Of a stretch of 64,000 bases of DNA, positions 34,357 through 43,402 are shown in pieces. Position numbers and translations under genes: made by a program. The stretch comes from a bacterium. Lineage in GTDB: Bacteria; Auribacterota; Tritonobacteria; UBA1439. Position 1 is the stretch's first letter, and every line of letters begins with the position of its first letter. The stretch spans positions 62,001 to 126,000 of the forward strand of contig JAQUPF010000002.1 of the NCBI GenBank assembly GCA_028716845.1, given 5' to 3'. The notes beneath the pieces are model-generated. The model made no database searches and was not told the DNA's origin. It worked only from the letters and a program-made list of their open reading frames with translations.

Positions 34357-36918
34357 TCAATGCCCGCGCCCCTTTTTCCTCCCCGCCGTCCCGCGCACGC
34401 CCGCGAAGAACCGTTCCATCCCGGCGAGCGCGCCCCCCTCGTCGAGCGCGCAGACCGGGACGTCGGGGAGGGATTCCAAAAACAGCCTCCCGTAGCGCTT
34501 CGTGTGGATCCGGGCGTCGAGGACGAGGACGGCCCCGACGTCGTCCCGGTGCCTGATCAGCCTCCCGAACCCCTGCCTGAACTTGATCACCGCCTGCGGC
34601 ACGCTGTACTGGAGGAACGGGTCGCCGCCGGCCGCCTCGATCGCCTCCATCCGCGCCTGCTGGATCGGCTCGTTGGGGACCCGGAACGGGAGCCGGGTGA
34701 TGATGACGCACTGGAGGGCCTCCCCCTTCACGTCGACGCCCTCCCAGAAGCTGTCGGTGGCGAAGAGGACGGCCGCCTCCTCCTCGCGGAACCGGTCGAG
34801 GAGGGCGGTGCGGCTGCCGCTCCCCTGCCGGAGGGGGGTGATCCCCCGCGCCCCGATGACCGGCTCGAGCCGCCGGTGGATCTCCCCGAGCAGCCGGTAC
34901 GAGGTGAACAGGACGAACGCCCGCCCCCGGCTTATCCGGACCGCCTCGCCGATGATCCGTTCGAGCATCTCCTCGAAGCCGGGGCTGTCCGGCTCCGGTA
35001 TCCCGCGCGGGCAGGCGACGAACGCCTGCGACCGGAAGTCGAACGGCGAGGGGAGGAGGCGGGTCGAGAGCCGCTCGGACGGGAGCCCCTCGATCCCGAG
35101 CCGCCCCCGGAAATAGTCGAACCGCCCCCCCACCGTGAGCGTCGCGGAGGTCAGCAGCACCGTGCCGAACCGGTCGTAGAGCGCGTCCCGGAGACCGGCG
35201 GAGACGTCCACGGGCGCCGCGCAGAGCGCGAGCGAGCTCCCCCCCCTCCACTCCCTGACCTCGAGCCAGCGGCAGGAGCCGTCCTCCTCGCCCGTGAAGG
35301 CCGCGAGGCACTCCAGGTGCTGCTGGAGCCGCCGGCGCAGCGCCACGAGCTCGAGGCAGGGCGACTCGATCGTCCCCTTCAGCCGCTCCGGCAGCCGGCC
35401 GAGCACGCCGGCGAGCTCGCGGAGCCGGCCCGCGAACGGCGAGAGCCCGGCCGCGAGCTCCTCCAGGAGCGGGCAGAGGGCCGAGCGCCAGAAGCCCGAC
35501 TGCCGCACCTCCGGCGTCACGCGGAGGACGCGCTCGCCGCCGGCGCCGCTCTCGCCGAGGAACCGCGTCATCTCCTCCACGGCCCTTTCCATGGCGGCGT
35601 TCAGGCGCTCCTCGAGGACGTGCCGCTCGGGCAGGATCCGGTCGTCGATCAGCCGCAGCGCCTCCGCCGCCTCCCCCCGCGCCCCCGCGGCCGCCGCGAG
35701 CCGCGCGCGCAGGAACGGGAGGAGGCCCCTCCCGCTCTCACGGCCGCTCTGGAGCCGTCGGAGGATCTTCAGGAGGCCGAACCTCGACACCCGGAAGCCG
35801 AGGTACTCGGTCGCGACGTTCTCGAGGTGCTGGGCCTCGTCGGCGATGACCCGGTGGAAGCGCGGGAGGACGGCGGGGCGGTCGTAGGTGTCCGTCCGGC
35901 TCCGCACGGCGAGGTCCGCCATGAGGAGGTGGTGGTTGACGACGAGGAGGTCGGCGGAGGAGGCCGCGCGCCGCGCCCTGTAGAAGAAGCAGCGGGCGTA
36001 GTGCGGGCAGCGGGCCCGGGTGCACTGGTCCGCCTCGGCCGCGACCCGCTCCCACGTCTCGCCCTTCGGGATGAAGCTCAGGTCGGCGAGGCTCCCGTCG
36101 CCGGTCCGCCCGGCCCACCGCGCAATCTCCTCCAACTCGCCGGCCCCCTCCTCCTGCTGGACGAGGAGCTCCTCCCGGGCGGCGCCGAGCTTCCGGAGGC
36201 AGAGGTAGTTGCCGCGCCCCTTCACGAGCACCGCGCTGCAGCGGAGGCCCTCCAGCCGCTGGAGGAGGGGGATGTCCCTCCCCGTGAGCTGCTCCTGGAG
36301 ATTGATGGTGTTCGTCGAGACGACCACCCGCTCCCTGTTGCGCAGGCTCCAGGCGATGGCCGGGATGAGATAGGCGAGCGATTTCCCCGTCCCCGTCCCC
36401 GCCTCGACCATGGCGACCCGGTCCTCGTTGAACGCCCGGATGACCTCCTCCATCATCGCCCGCTGCTCCTCGCGGAACTCGTAGTCGGGCAGCGCCGCGG
36501 ACACGTCCCCGCCGGGGAGGATGTACCGGAGGAGGCGCTCGCCGTCGAGCGGCTTCAGCTCCTCCCGCCGGGACGGCTCCACGACCGGGTAGATCGATTC
36601 GACCTCGTTGTCGACGATGTAGAAGCCGACGCCCGCGCTCCCCATGTTCGAGGCGATGGAGAGGTCGGCCGCCGAGGGCACGAGATCGCCGTCGGGGTGG
36701 TTGTGGATGATGACGTCGCCCGGCCGCGCGTCGCGGACGACGGCGGGCACGCTCCCCTCGTCGCCCCGCGCGCGCACGCGCGCCTCCCGGACGATGAGAT
36801 CCTCGTCGGTCGTCCCGATGAAGAAGACCTCGTTGCCGGCGGCCTTGCGGACGGCCTCGCGGATCGCCTCGGCGGCCTCCGGGTGGAGGTATTCGGCGAC
36901 CTCGATCGTGTCGTTCAT
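34357..36918 (-). CDS. DinG/XPD-type helicase with an N-terminal JAB metalloprotease domain
   Basis: The 853-residue protein is a fusion. Residues 1-115 form a JAB/MPN domain with a complete JAMM motif: Glu30, then HNHPDGDLVPSAADLS with His72, His74, Ser82 and Asp85. From about residue 145 a DinG/YoaA helicase follows: Walker A EAGTGTGKS (172-180), an Fe-S-type Cys set (NYLCLRK; CTRARCPHYARC), the DEAH-like ADEAQH box, TLTVGGRF, and the C-terminal LFATDSFWEGVDVKGEALQ and QGFGRLIRHRDD motifs. Related helicases unwind damaged DNA and R-loops. The JAB domain is known from RadC and from deubiquitinase-like proteins. The fusion makes a role in repair likely. Confidence 0.9.
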   Translation of the reverse strand: MNDTIEVAEYLHPEAAEAIREAVRKAAGNEVFFIGTTDEDLIVREARVRARGDEGSVPAVVRDARPGDVIIHNHPDGDLVPSAADLSIASNMGSAGVGFYIVDNEVESIYPVVEPSRREELKPLDGERLLRYILPGGDVSAALPDYEFREEQRAMMEEVIRAFNEDRVAMVEAGTGTGKSLAYLIPAIAWSLRNRERVVVSTNTINLQEQLTGRDIPLLQRLEGLRCSAVLVKGRGNYLCLRKLGAAREELLVQQEEGAGELEEIARWAGRTGDGSLADLSFIPKGETWERVAAEADQCTRARCPHYARCFFYRARRAASSADLLVVNHHLLMADLAVRSRTDTYDRPAVLPRFHRVIADEAQHLENVATEYLGFRVSRFGLLKILRRLQSGRESGRGLLPFLRARLAAAAGARGEAAEALRLIDDRILPERHVLEERLNAAMERAVEEMTRFLGESGAGGERVLRVTPEVRQSGFWRSALCPLLEELAAGLSPFAGRLRELAGVLGRLPERLKGTIESPCLELVALRRRLQQHLECLAAFTGEEDGSCRWLEVREWRGGSSLALCAAPVDVSAGLRDALYDRFGTVLLTSATLTVGGRFDYFRGRLGIEGLPSERLSTRLLPSPFDFRSQAFVACPRGIPEPDSPGFEEMLERIIGEAVRISRGRAFVLFTSYRLLGEIHRRLEPVIGARGITPLRQGSGSRTALLDRFREEEAAVLFATDSFWEGVDVKGEALQCVIITRLPFRVPNEPIQQARMEAIEAAGGDPFLQYSVPQAVIKFRQGFGRLIRHRDDVGAVLVLDARIHTKRYGRLFLESLPDVPVCALDEGGALAGMERFFAGVRGTAGRKKGRGH

Positions 36919-36974
36919 GGGCGCCCATTATAGCAGGTCGGGCGGCCCGGCCCCTTCCCATTCAGTCCGTCGGT

Positions 36975-37410
36975 CGTCGTTCGTACTTCGTCCATCGCAC
37001 GAGCCGAGAATGACAATGCACTCCGCGCCACGGATCTCCACGGATCATTGACGGATTACTGCGGAATGGATTGCCGCAGACGGGCGCAGCCACTTCTTGG
37101 CCGCGGATGGACGCGGATTATCGCGGATAAAGCGAGGGTTTGAACAGCTCCCTCCGCTTTTGTTCAACGGGTCTGCATTGATCCGCGTTCATCGGCGGTT
37201 CAGTCCTTGAATCCGCGAGATCCGCGGCAAGAACTCAAGTCCCTTCGCCACCAATATAATGGGGCCTACGCGCCATCTTCCAGCATTTTAATCAGCCCCT
37301 CTGTCCACCTCGTAGGTGGAATTGGACTTTTCACCCTCTGCCGCGGTTTCATCCGTGCGGATCCGTACTAATCCGTGGAAATCCGCGGTGGATGTGTTCC
37401 TATTCGCTGC
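36975..37410. repeat. Composite intergenic repeat region upstream of the JAB-helicase gene
   Basis: This 500-bp gap holds no gene. It contains GCCGCGGATGGACGCGGATT and ATCGCGGATAA (37100-37130) with a GTTCAAC middle part as at 21171-21294, then AATCCGCGAGATCCGCGG (37210), the palindrome repeat listed separately, and ATCCGTGCGGATCCGTACTA (37350-37369) with ATCCGTGGAAATCCGCGG up to 37388. Confidence 0.75.
37251..37320 (-). repeat. Dispersed 70-bp repeat with a 17-bp palindrome, copy 1
   Basis: Read on the minus strand it starts with TCCACCTACGAGGTGGA (37304-37320, 7-bp stem, 3-base loop) and continues GAGGGGCTGATTAAAATGCT to CATTATATTGG. The same order of motifs is found in the opposite orientation at 54687-54757. 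Confidence 0.7.
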
Positions 37411-37420
37411 GATCTGGCGG

Positions 37421-37639
37421 TCACATGAACAGCGTCATTTGGGGAAAGAACTCGGGGAAGCGCCGCCTGAGGATCTCCCTGGCCACCATGTAGCTCCGCC
37501 GGGAGTTCTTCAGGCTGAGGTTGTAATCCTGCCTGAGCTGCCGGATGGTCAGGAAGATGGCGGTCTGGAACATCTCCCTCTGCAGCTCGCGCCTGATCTC
37601 CTGCTCGAGTTCGGGCGGGAAATCCAGTTTCAGCTCCAT
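37421..37639 (-). CDS. Small protein of unknown function
   Basis: The 72-residue product (starting MELKLDFPPELEQEIRREL, ending FPEFFPQMTLFM) is mostly helical and charged and has no recognised domain. GGAGGAGG precedes the ATG at 37639, which supports expression. The size and the helix content would fit a DNA-binding or antitoxin-like protein, but no partner toxin gene is nearby. Confidence 0.6.
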   Translation of the reverse strand: MELKLDFPPELEQEIRRELQREMFQTAIFLTIRQLRQDYNLSLKNSRRSYMVAREILRRRFPEFFPQMTLFM

Positions 37640-37747
37640 CGAAACCTCCTCCCCCTCATGATAAATATACACGAAAACGGGACCGGTTGCAATACATATG
37701 TCGTTATGGCGCACTGGATTGGGCGAGATGCGGCCGTCCCCGGCATG

Positions 37748-38617
37748 TCACAGGCCGCGCAGGAACTCCGGCCGGAGCGGGGCGCGGCCGACGAGGGCCT
37801 CGTCGAGCTCGCGGACGAGCCTGTCCCTGTCGGCGGGGAGCCTCCCCTCGAGGGGGAGATAGTTCGAGGCGTGATCGCAGCGGAATACCGTCCGCTCGAG
37901 TTCGATGCCGGCGAGGATGTCGCGCGCCTCGCGGAGGAGGCCGGCGGCGTCGACCTCCGTGAACTCCCCGCGCCGAGCCGCCCGCCAGAGCGGGGTTCCC
38001 GGTATGAGCATGAGGGAGAGGAAGGAGAGGTACCGGGGCTGCATCCGGTTGAGGGCGCGCGCCGTCTCCCGGACGTGCTCGGCGGAGCGCTCCCTCCCCC
38101 CGAGGCCGAGGAGGACGATAACCGACGACCGGATCCCGCAGGCGTCCGCCCGCGTGACCGCCTCGATCATCTCCCCGACGCCCGACCGCTTCCGGCAGCC
38201 GTCGAGGACGGCCTGGCTCCCGCTCTCGAGCCCCAGGTAGATGAGCGAGAGGCGGCGGGCGCGCAGTTCGCGCAGTTCGGCCTCGCTCCGCCGCGTGACG
38301 TTGAAGCCGTTCGCGTAGCTCGAGACGCGGGCGAGCGAGGGGAACGCCTCCGCGAGGCGGTCGAGGATCGGGAGGAGCCGCCGGTTGTCCAGGACGAGGG
38401 CGTCCCCGTCCATCAGGAACACCCGGCGCGCGGCCGGCCGCAGCCGCCGCTCCTCCTCGATGTCGGCGAGGACCTCGGCCTCCGGCTTTATCCTGAACGG
38501 CTTCCCCGCGTACGCGCCGCAGAAGGCGCAGCCGTCGGCGGAGCAGCCGACCGTGACCTGGAGGAGGACGCTGTCCGCCTCCGCGGGAGGCCGTATCGCC
38601 GGCTCGATGACGGGCAT
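37748..38617 (-). CDS. Radical SAM protein (HemN/Elp3-like class)
   Basis: The 289-residue protein has a cluster motif CSADGCAFC (Cys25, Cys30, Cys33, spacing C-x4-C-x2-C, one residue wider than the classical motif) with QVTVG before it. VFLMDGDALVLDNRRL, LIYLGLESGSQAVLD and LMLIPGTPLW are the typical barrel segments. Substrate is unknown. Similar proteins with the wider Cys spacing act on uncharacterised substrates. It follows nadE by 9 bp on the same strand. Confidence 0.8.
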   Translation of the reverse strand: MPVIEPAIRPPAEADSVLLQVTVGCSADGCAFCGAYAGKPFRIKPEAEVLADIEEERRLRPAARRVFLMDGDALVLDNRRLLPILDRLAEAFPSLARVSSYANGFNVTRRSEAELRELRARRLSLIYLGLESGSQAVLDGCRKRSGVGEMIEAVTRADACGIRSSVIVLLGLGGRERSAEHVRETARALNRMQPRYLSFLSLMLIPGTPLWRAARRGEFTEVDAAGLLREARDILAGIELERTVFRCDHASNYLPLEGRLPADRDRLVRELDEALVGRAPLRPEFLRGL

Positions 38618-38626
38618 CCGCCCCCC

Positions 38627-39559
38627 TCACCCCGCCCGGCGCATGTGCGCCGACCGCTCCGTGAGCTCCCGCGCGCGCCGGGCCGTGTGCGCCCCGACCT
38701 CCGGGACGGCGGCGATCTCCTCCTCGCTCCAGCCCTCGTCCATCGCGCAAAGGGCGAGATCGAGCGCCTCGTAGCGGACGCCGAGCGCCCCCTCGTCGGT
38801 GATGCCGGGGACGAGGTCGGGCGAGGGGGCCTTCTCGATGATCGGCGCGGGGACGCCGAGCCGGCGCGCGAGCGCGCGCACCTGGGTCTTGTAGAGGCCG
38901 AGGATCGGCATGATGTCGGCGGCGTCGTCGCAGCCGTGCTTCACGAAGAGCCCCACCCGGTACTCGGTCCTGTTGGCGGCGCCGACGACGAGGAGGTTCT
39001 CGATCTCCGCGTGGAGGTAGATGAGCCCCGCCCGGAGGCGGTGCTTGACCCGGTAGTAGGCGGTCGCGCCCCTGAGCGTGCCGTCGAACGCCCCCCCGCG
39101 GGAGCCGCGGAGGGCGGCGGCGAACGGCGTGTCGCCGGTCTTCCGCTCGAAATAGGCGTGCGCCCGCCGCGCGACCGCCTCGCGGAGCGGCATCGGCAGC
39201 GGCAGCCGGCCCATGAAGGTGAGACGGTAGGCGCCGATCTTCCGGAGGATCGGGCCGATGGGGACGACCCTCGTCCTGATCCGGAGCGCCCGGGCCCAGG
39301 CGAGTGCGTCGTCGATGTGCGCCCGTGCGGAGTCCCGGTCGGGGAGGAGGAGGGCGAGCGTCTTCTCCGGGCCGGCCGCCGCCGCGCAGAGGGCGGCGGC
39401 GACCGCCGAATCCAGCCCGCCGCTCAGTCCCAGGACGACGCCGTCGCGCTCGAGCTCCTCCATCCGCCGGCGGACGGCGTCCTCGATCGAGCGCGCGACC
39501 GCCGCCGCGTCGATCCGGAGGAGCGCCCGCAGCCGTTCGCCGTCCCGCCGCTCACGCAT
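38627..39559 (-). CDS. nadE: NAD+ synthase, ammonia-dependent
   Basis: The 310-residue enzyme amidates nicotinic acid adenine dinucleotide. The ATP pyrophosphatase loop LGLSGGLDSAVAAAL lies near residue 44, AEIENLLVVGAANRTEYRVG is the substrate-binding core, FVKHGCDDAADIMPILGLYK includes the P2 loop, and EKAPSPDLVPGITDEG is diagnostic. No glutaminase domain is fused. The length is slightly above the usual 270 residues because of an insert around FERKTGDTPFAA. Confidence 0.92.
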   Translation of the reverse strand: MRERRDGERLRALLRIDAAAVARSIEDAVRRRMEELERDGVVLGLSGGLDSAVAAALCAAAAGPEKTLALLLPDRDSARAHIDDALAWARALRIRTRVVPIGPILRKIGAYRLTFMGRLPLPMPLREAVARRAHAYFERKTGDTPFAAALRGSRGGAFDGTLRGATAYYRVKHRLRAGLIYLHAEIENLLVVGAANRTEYRVGLFVKHGCDDAADIMPILGLYKTQVRALARRLGVPAPIIEKAPSPDLVPGITDEGALGVRYEALDLALCAMDEGWSEEEIAAVPEVGAHTARRARELTERSAHMRRAG

Positions 39560-39569
39560 GCCGCGCCCC

Positions 39570-39803
39570 CTATCCGCCGCCGACCGCCGGGAAGAGGCTC
39601 ACGGCGTCGCCGTCGGCGAGGGCGGCGTCGAGCGTCGCGAGGCGGCCGTTGACCATCACGATCCGGGGCGACTCCTCGGGGATCCCCGCCCGCCGCACCG
39701 CGTCCCTGACGGTCGCGCCGTCCCCGAGCCGGATGCGGAGGGCGGTCTCCCCGCCGGGGAGGTGCCGCCGGAGCGTGGCGAAGGGCCGCACGTCGACCGT
39801 CAT
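39570..39803 (-). CDS. MoaD/ThiS-family sulfur-carrier protein
   Basis: The 77-residue protein has the beta-grasp fold pattern (VDVRPFATLRRHLPGGE, VNGRLATLDAALADGDAVSL) and ends FPAVGGG, giving the C-terminal Gly-Gly needed for thiocarboxylation. Its ATG overlaps the stop of the aldehyde ferredoxin oxidoreductase gene (ATGA). A MoaD-like partner beside an AOR points to tungstopterin assembly, since such pairs are seen in many anaerobes. Confidence 0.9.
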   Translation of the reverse strand: MTVDVRPFATLRRHLPGGETALRIRLGDGATVRDAVRRAGIPEESPRIVMVNGRLATLDAALADGDAVSLFPAVGGG

Positions 39804-41551
39804 GGCCGTTCCGCTCCTTCCGGCGGGCGCCCGCAGACCTCGTCGAGCTCACGCTCGGGGATGTCGAAAACGTGGCGGTGCGGCTCGAGCGGCTCCGTCA
39901 GGAAGAACGCCGGGAGCCGGTCGTCCGCCGCCGTGAGCCCCGCCGCCGCGTTGAACCGCCGCTCGATCCGGAGGATCTCCTCCCCCATGGCGGGGAGGTC
40001 CGCCGCGGTCATCCCCCAGCCGTGCCGGGCGTTGACCATCCCGAGGAGCGACTCGAGGGCGGCGGGATCGTCGAGGACGGGAAAGGCGACGAAGAGGCAG
40101 ACGCCGATCGAGTCGAGCGCGGCGGTCGCCGCCTGGAGCCGCTTCGAGAGCGCCGCCTGGCCCTCCGTCGCGAGCGGGTCGAGCGAGCCGCCGCAGTTCA
40201 GGATGCTCGTCGCCACCGCGTACCCCGCCGTGTGGTCGGCGCCCATCGTGGAGGTGGCGTACGTCACCCCCATCCCCTTGATCGCCCGGGGATCGTAGGC
40301 GGGGAGCGCCTGCCCCTTCACGACCGGGACGCGGGCGCAGCCGAGGCGGGCGCCGGCCGCCGCCGCCCCGTTGCCGAGCGCCGTCCCGAGCGGCGTGCCG
40401 GCGGCGATCTCGCCGGCGAGCCGGAGCGCCCCCTCGCCGTCGCCGAACGGGATGACGCCGGCCTGCATCGCCACGCCGATCGCGACGCCCGTCTCGATCG
40501 AGTCGATCCCCAGCTCGTCGTAGAGACGGTCGAGGCGGGCGATCACGTCGAGGTCGTCGATGCCGCAGTTGGCGCCGTTCGCCCAGATCGACTCGTACTC
40601 GAGGCCGGAGGCGAGGTGGCCCCCGTCCGGGCCGAGGTAGACGTTCGAGCAGCGGATGACGCACCCCGGCTGGCAGACGTGCGTCGGGCTGCCGCCCCTT
40701 TCGATGATCACGTCGCGCATCGTCTCGCCGCTCACCTTCTCCGTCCCCTCGAAGCGGCCGCTCGAGAAGCACCTCGTCGGGTACGCCCCCGCCTCGTTGA
40801 TGATGTTGGCCAGGACGTTCGTCCCGTAGGCGGGGAGCGCCTCCCCCGTGACCGGGTGCGCGCGGAGCGCCTCGACGAACCGCTTCGCGTGCATCGCGAA
40901 CGCCCCGCGGTCCGCCGGGGCGGGCGGCCGGGTCCCGCGCGTGTCGAGGACGACGGCCTTCAGCCCCTTGGAGCCCATCACCGCGCCCGTCCCGCCGCGC
41001 CCGCAGTGCCGGGTGGGGCGCCCCTCGGGGTCGGTGACGATGACGCTCGCCGCCTTCAGGCGCCGCTCGCCGGCGGGGCCGACGAGGATAACGCTCGCGT
41101 CCCCGCCGTACGACGACCGGAGCGCCGCGACCGCGGCGTAGCTCTCCGCGAGGCGGAGGTCGTCGCGCCGCTCGAGCCGCGCCCCGTCCCTGTCGATGAC
41201 GAGGACCCACGTCCCCTCACGCGCGGCGCCGCGGACGACGATCCCCCGCACGCCGAGCCGCCCCATGGCGTGCCCGGCCGTCCCGCCCGCGTTGCTCTCC
41301 TTGATCCCGCCGGTGAGCGGGCTCTTCGTCCCTACCGAGAGGCGCCCGGCGGTGGAGGCCGCCGTCCCCGCCAGCAGCCCGCAGGCGATGACGAGGACGT
41401 TCTCGCTCGAGAACGGGTCGCAGCCCGGCGGCGTCTCCGCCGAGACGACCGACGAGGTGAACCCCCTCCCGCCGAGCCGGCGGAGCCCCTCCGGGAGCTC
41501 CTCCACCCGGACCGACCGCTCGCCCATGTCGACTTTCAGGATCTTCTCCAT
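39800..41551 (-). CDS. aor: Aldehyde ferredoxin oxidoreductase (tungsten enzyme)
   Basis: The 583-residue protein oxidises aldehydes to acids with ferredoxin. It begins with the KVDMGERSVRVEELP/GGRGF domain 1 motif; SPLTGGIKESNAGGTAGHAM and GRGGTGAVMGSKGLKAVV bind the bis-pterin cofactor; CQPGCVIRCSN (near residue 295) provides Fe-S ligands (C-x3-C-x3-C) and a fourth Cys follows in the VCLF region. MGADHTAGYA is the second pterin-binding loop. It could serve to remove aldehydes or to reduce acids at low potential. GGGGAGG lies just upstream of the ATG. Confidence 0.92.
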   Translation of the reverse strand: MEKILKVDMGERSVRVEELPEGLRRLGGRGFTSSVVSAETPPGCDPFSSENVLVIACGLLAGTAASTAGRLSVGTKSPLTGGIKESNAGGTAGHAMGRLGVRGIVVRGAAREGTWVLVIDRDGARLERRDDLRLAESYAAVAALRSSYGGDASVILVGPAGERRLKAASVIVTDPEGRPTRHCGRGGTGAVMGSKGLKAVVLDTRGTRPPAPADRGAFAMHAKRFVEALRAHPVTGEALPAYGTNVLANIINEAGAYPTRCFSSGRFEGTEKVSGETMRDVIIERGGSPTHVCQPGCVIRCSNVYLGPDGGHLASGLEYESIWANGANCGIDDLDVIARLDRLYDELGIDSIETGVAIGVAMQAGVIPFGDGEGALRLAGEIAAGTPLGTALGNGAAAAGARLGCARVPVVKGQALPAYDPRAIKGMGVTYATSTMGADHTAGYAVATSILNCGGSLDPLATEGQAALSKRLQAATAALDSIGVCLFVAFPVLDDPAALESLLGMVNARHGWGMTAADLPAMGEEILRIERRFNAAAGLTAADDRLPAFFLTEPLEPHRHVFDIPERELDEVCGRPPEGAERP

Positions 41552-41640
41552 CTCCGCCTCCCCGCGGGCCGGCGCGCCCGCTCCCTCGCTCGATAGTAGC
41601 CCACTCCGCCGCCCGCGTCAACCATCCCCCCGCCGCCGTT

Positions 41641-41756
41641 ATAAAGAACGAATCCACCGCGGATCGACACGAATCATTACGGACAGCCGCTGCTGCCGCG
41701 CGGGAAGGATCCGTGAATATCAGTCGATAATCCGTGCAGATCCGTGGTGGGCGGCA
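41641..41756. repeat. Intergenic heptamer array between the AOR gene and the TlpA gene
   Basis: The left end AAAGAACGAATCCACCGCGG continues with CGACACGAATCATTACGGAC, and the right arm has GGATCCGTGAATATCAGTCG, ATAATCCGTGCAGATCCGTG. It fills most of the 291-bp divergent gap; a TACAAT box at 41810-41815 may drive the TlpA gene. Confidence 0.75.
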
Positions 41757-41842
41757 CATTGTGTTCCGCCATGGCGCGAATGCTGTACAACGGCCGGCGC
41801 GGCTGTTCTACAATGGGGGCGCCCAGCCGCATGGGAGGAGAC

Positions 41843-42406
41843 ATGACCGGGGCCCGCCGGATGACAGGGATCGTGACGGCCCGCGCGGCGGTCGCCGCCG
41901 CCGCGGCGCTCTCCCTCTCGTGGGCGCACGCCGCCGAGCGGAAGGCGGGCGTCCACCTCATCGGGAAGCCCGCCCCAGGCTTCGTCGCCGCCGCGGTCGA
42001 CGGGAGCACGCAGTCGCTCTCGCGCCACAGGGGGAAGGTCGTCCTCCTCGATTTCTGGTCCACCTGGTGCGGCCCCTGCCGGAAGGAGATGCCCTCCATC
42101 AAGCGGATCAGGGAGCGGCACCCGGCATCCGACCTCGTCGTCATCGGCGTGAGCCTCGACCGGGACAAGCGCGAGATGAGGGAGTACATGGAGGAGGCCG
42201 GGATCGACTGGCCGGTCCTCTTCGACGGCCGCGGCTGGAACAACAAGGTCGCGGCGCAGTACCGCGTCCGCCAGATCCCGTTCACCGTCCTCGTCGATCG
42301 CGAGGGGATCGTCCGGGAGGTGGACCTCAGGGGGAGGGCGCTCGAGGAGGCGGTCGCCTCCCTGCTCTCCCCGCCCGCCCCCGCCGCGGCGGAGTCGACG
42401 CACTAA
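41843..42406 (+). CDS. TlpA-family thioredoxin-fold protein
   Basis: The 187-residue protein has a signal peptide (about residues 1-32, ending SWAHAA) and a thioredoxin fold with the redox motif STWCGPCRKEMP near residue 75, the preceding VVLLDFW strand and the QIPFTVLVDREG cis-Pro region. Such exported proteins act as disulfide reductases, for example in cytochrome maturation. GGGAGGAG precedes the ATG. The C-terminal 15 residues are low-complexity. Confidence 0.9.
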   Translation: MTGARRMTGIVTARAAVAAAAALSLSWAHAAERKAGVHLIGKPAPGFVAAAVDGSTQSLSRHRGKVVLLDFWSTWCGPCRKEMPSIKRIRERHPASDLVVIGVSLDRDKREMREYMEEAGIDWPVLFDGRGWNNKVAAQYRVRQIPFTVLVDREGIVREVDLRGRALEEAVASLLSPPAPAAAESTH

Positions 42407-42442
42407 TCCACCGCGGGTTCGTTGTTCCCGCCGCAGCGCCTA

Positions 42443-43321
42443 TCAGCCGAGGGCGACGCCGAGGCTCATCAGGAGGCCGAAGACGAGGTGGAGGAGCGCG
42501 GCGCGCCGGGGTTCGTCGGCGAGCCGCCCGTCCTTTTCGGCGCGGAACCGCCGGAAGGCGCGTAGCTGGCCGGCGGCGATCGGGAGGCTGAGGAGCGCGA
42601 GGAGCGCCGCCCGCGGCACGACGCCGCCCGCGACGAGCGCGCACAGCGTCGTGTAGGCCGCGAGGACCAGCGCGCCGTGCAGCGCGCGCGCGCCGGCCGG
42701 GCCGAGTCTGATCGAGATAGTCCTGATGCCGGCCGCCCGGTCGTCGGCGATGTCGCGCGTGTCGTTCGCCTGGAGGATCGCGGCGACGAGGAATCCCACC
42801 GGCAGGCTCGCGAGCGCCGCGCGCCCGCTCACATGCCCCGCCTGGACGAGGTAGCCGCCGAGGACCATCCCCGGTCCCATCATGAGGAAGACGAGCGGCT
42901 CGCCGAGGGCGTGGTACTTCGCCCCGCAGCGGGGGGCGCTGTAGAGGATCGCGCCGAGGAGCCCCGCGGCGCCGAGGAGCGCCATCGGCAGGCCGTGGAG
43001 GAGGATGAAATAGATCCCGATGAGCGTCCCGGCCGCGAGGCACGCCGCGGCCCCCGCCGCGATCTCCCGCGGCCGCATCGAGCCGTCGAGGAGGACGCCG
43101 CTCCCGCCGAGCGTGCCGGGCCGGTCCACGCCGAGCCGGTGATCGGAGTAGTCGTTGATGAGGTTGCAGCCGGTGTGATAGAGCATGCCGGCGATGAGGG
43201 CGAGGATGAAGCGCGGGAAACTGAACGCCCCCGCCTCGCGCCACGCGCAGACGCTCCCGAGGACGATCGGCACGACGCTCGCCGGGTACGCGTACGCCCG
43301 CACCGCCCTCATCCATCGCAT
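42443..43321 (-). CDS. UbiA/MenA-family polyprenyltransferase
   Basis: The 292-residue membrane protein has about eight helices. NLINDYSDHRLGVD carries the first Asp-rich motif (residues 53-66) and QANDTRDIADDRAAGI the second, as in 1,4-dihydroxy-2-naphthoate polyprenyltransferase (MenA). The TLGGSGVLLDGSMRPREI insert is also MenA-like. It would make menaquinone precursors, though other UbiA acceptors cannot be excluded. No other menaquinone gene lies in the window. Confidence 0.85.
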   Translation of the reverse strand: MRWMRAVRAYAYPASVVPIVLGSVCAWREAGAFSFPRFILALIAGMLYHTGCNLINDYSDHRLGVDRPGTLGGSGVLLDGSMRPREIAAGAAACLAAGTLIGIYFILLHGLPMALLGAAGLLGAILYSAPRCGAKYHALGEPLVFLMMGPGMVLGGYLVQAGHVSGRAALASLPVGFLVAAILQANDTRDIADDRAAGIRTISIRLGPAGARALHGALVLAAYTTLCALVAGGVVPRAALLALLSLPIAAGQLRAFRRFRAEKDGRLADEPRRAALLHLVFGLLMSLGVALG

Positions 43322-43402
43322 GCGGTCAGACCTTCACTATTAACCGGGCCGCCGACCGGGGGTCGCGGCGGGAAGGGGCCGTCTGCGAGGCCGGTGCGGG
43401 CG

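Noticed and set aside
34360-36933. An 857-codon plus-strand frame opposite the JAB-helicase gene
   Set aside because: Antisense shadow of a gene with clear catalytic motifs; no ribosome site or domain of its own.
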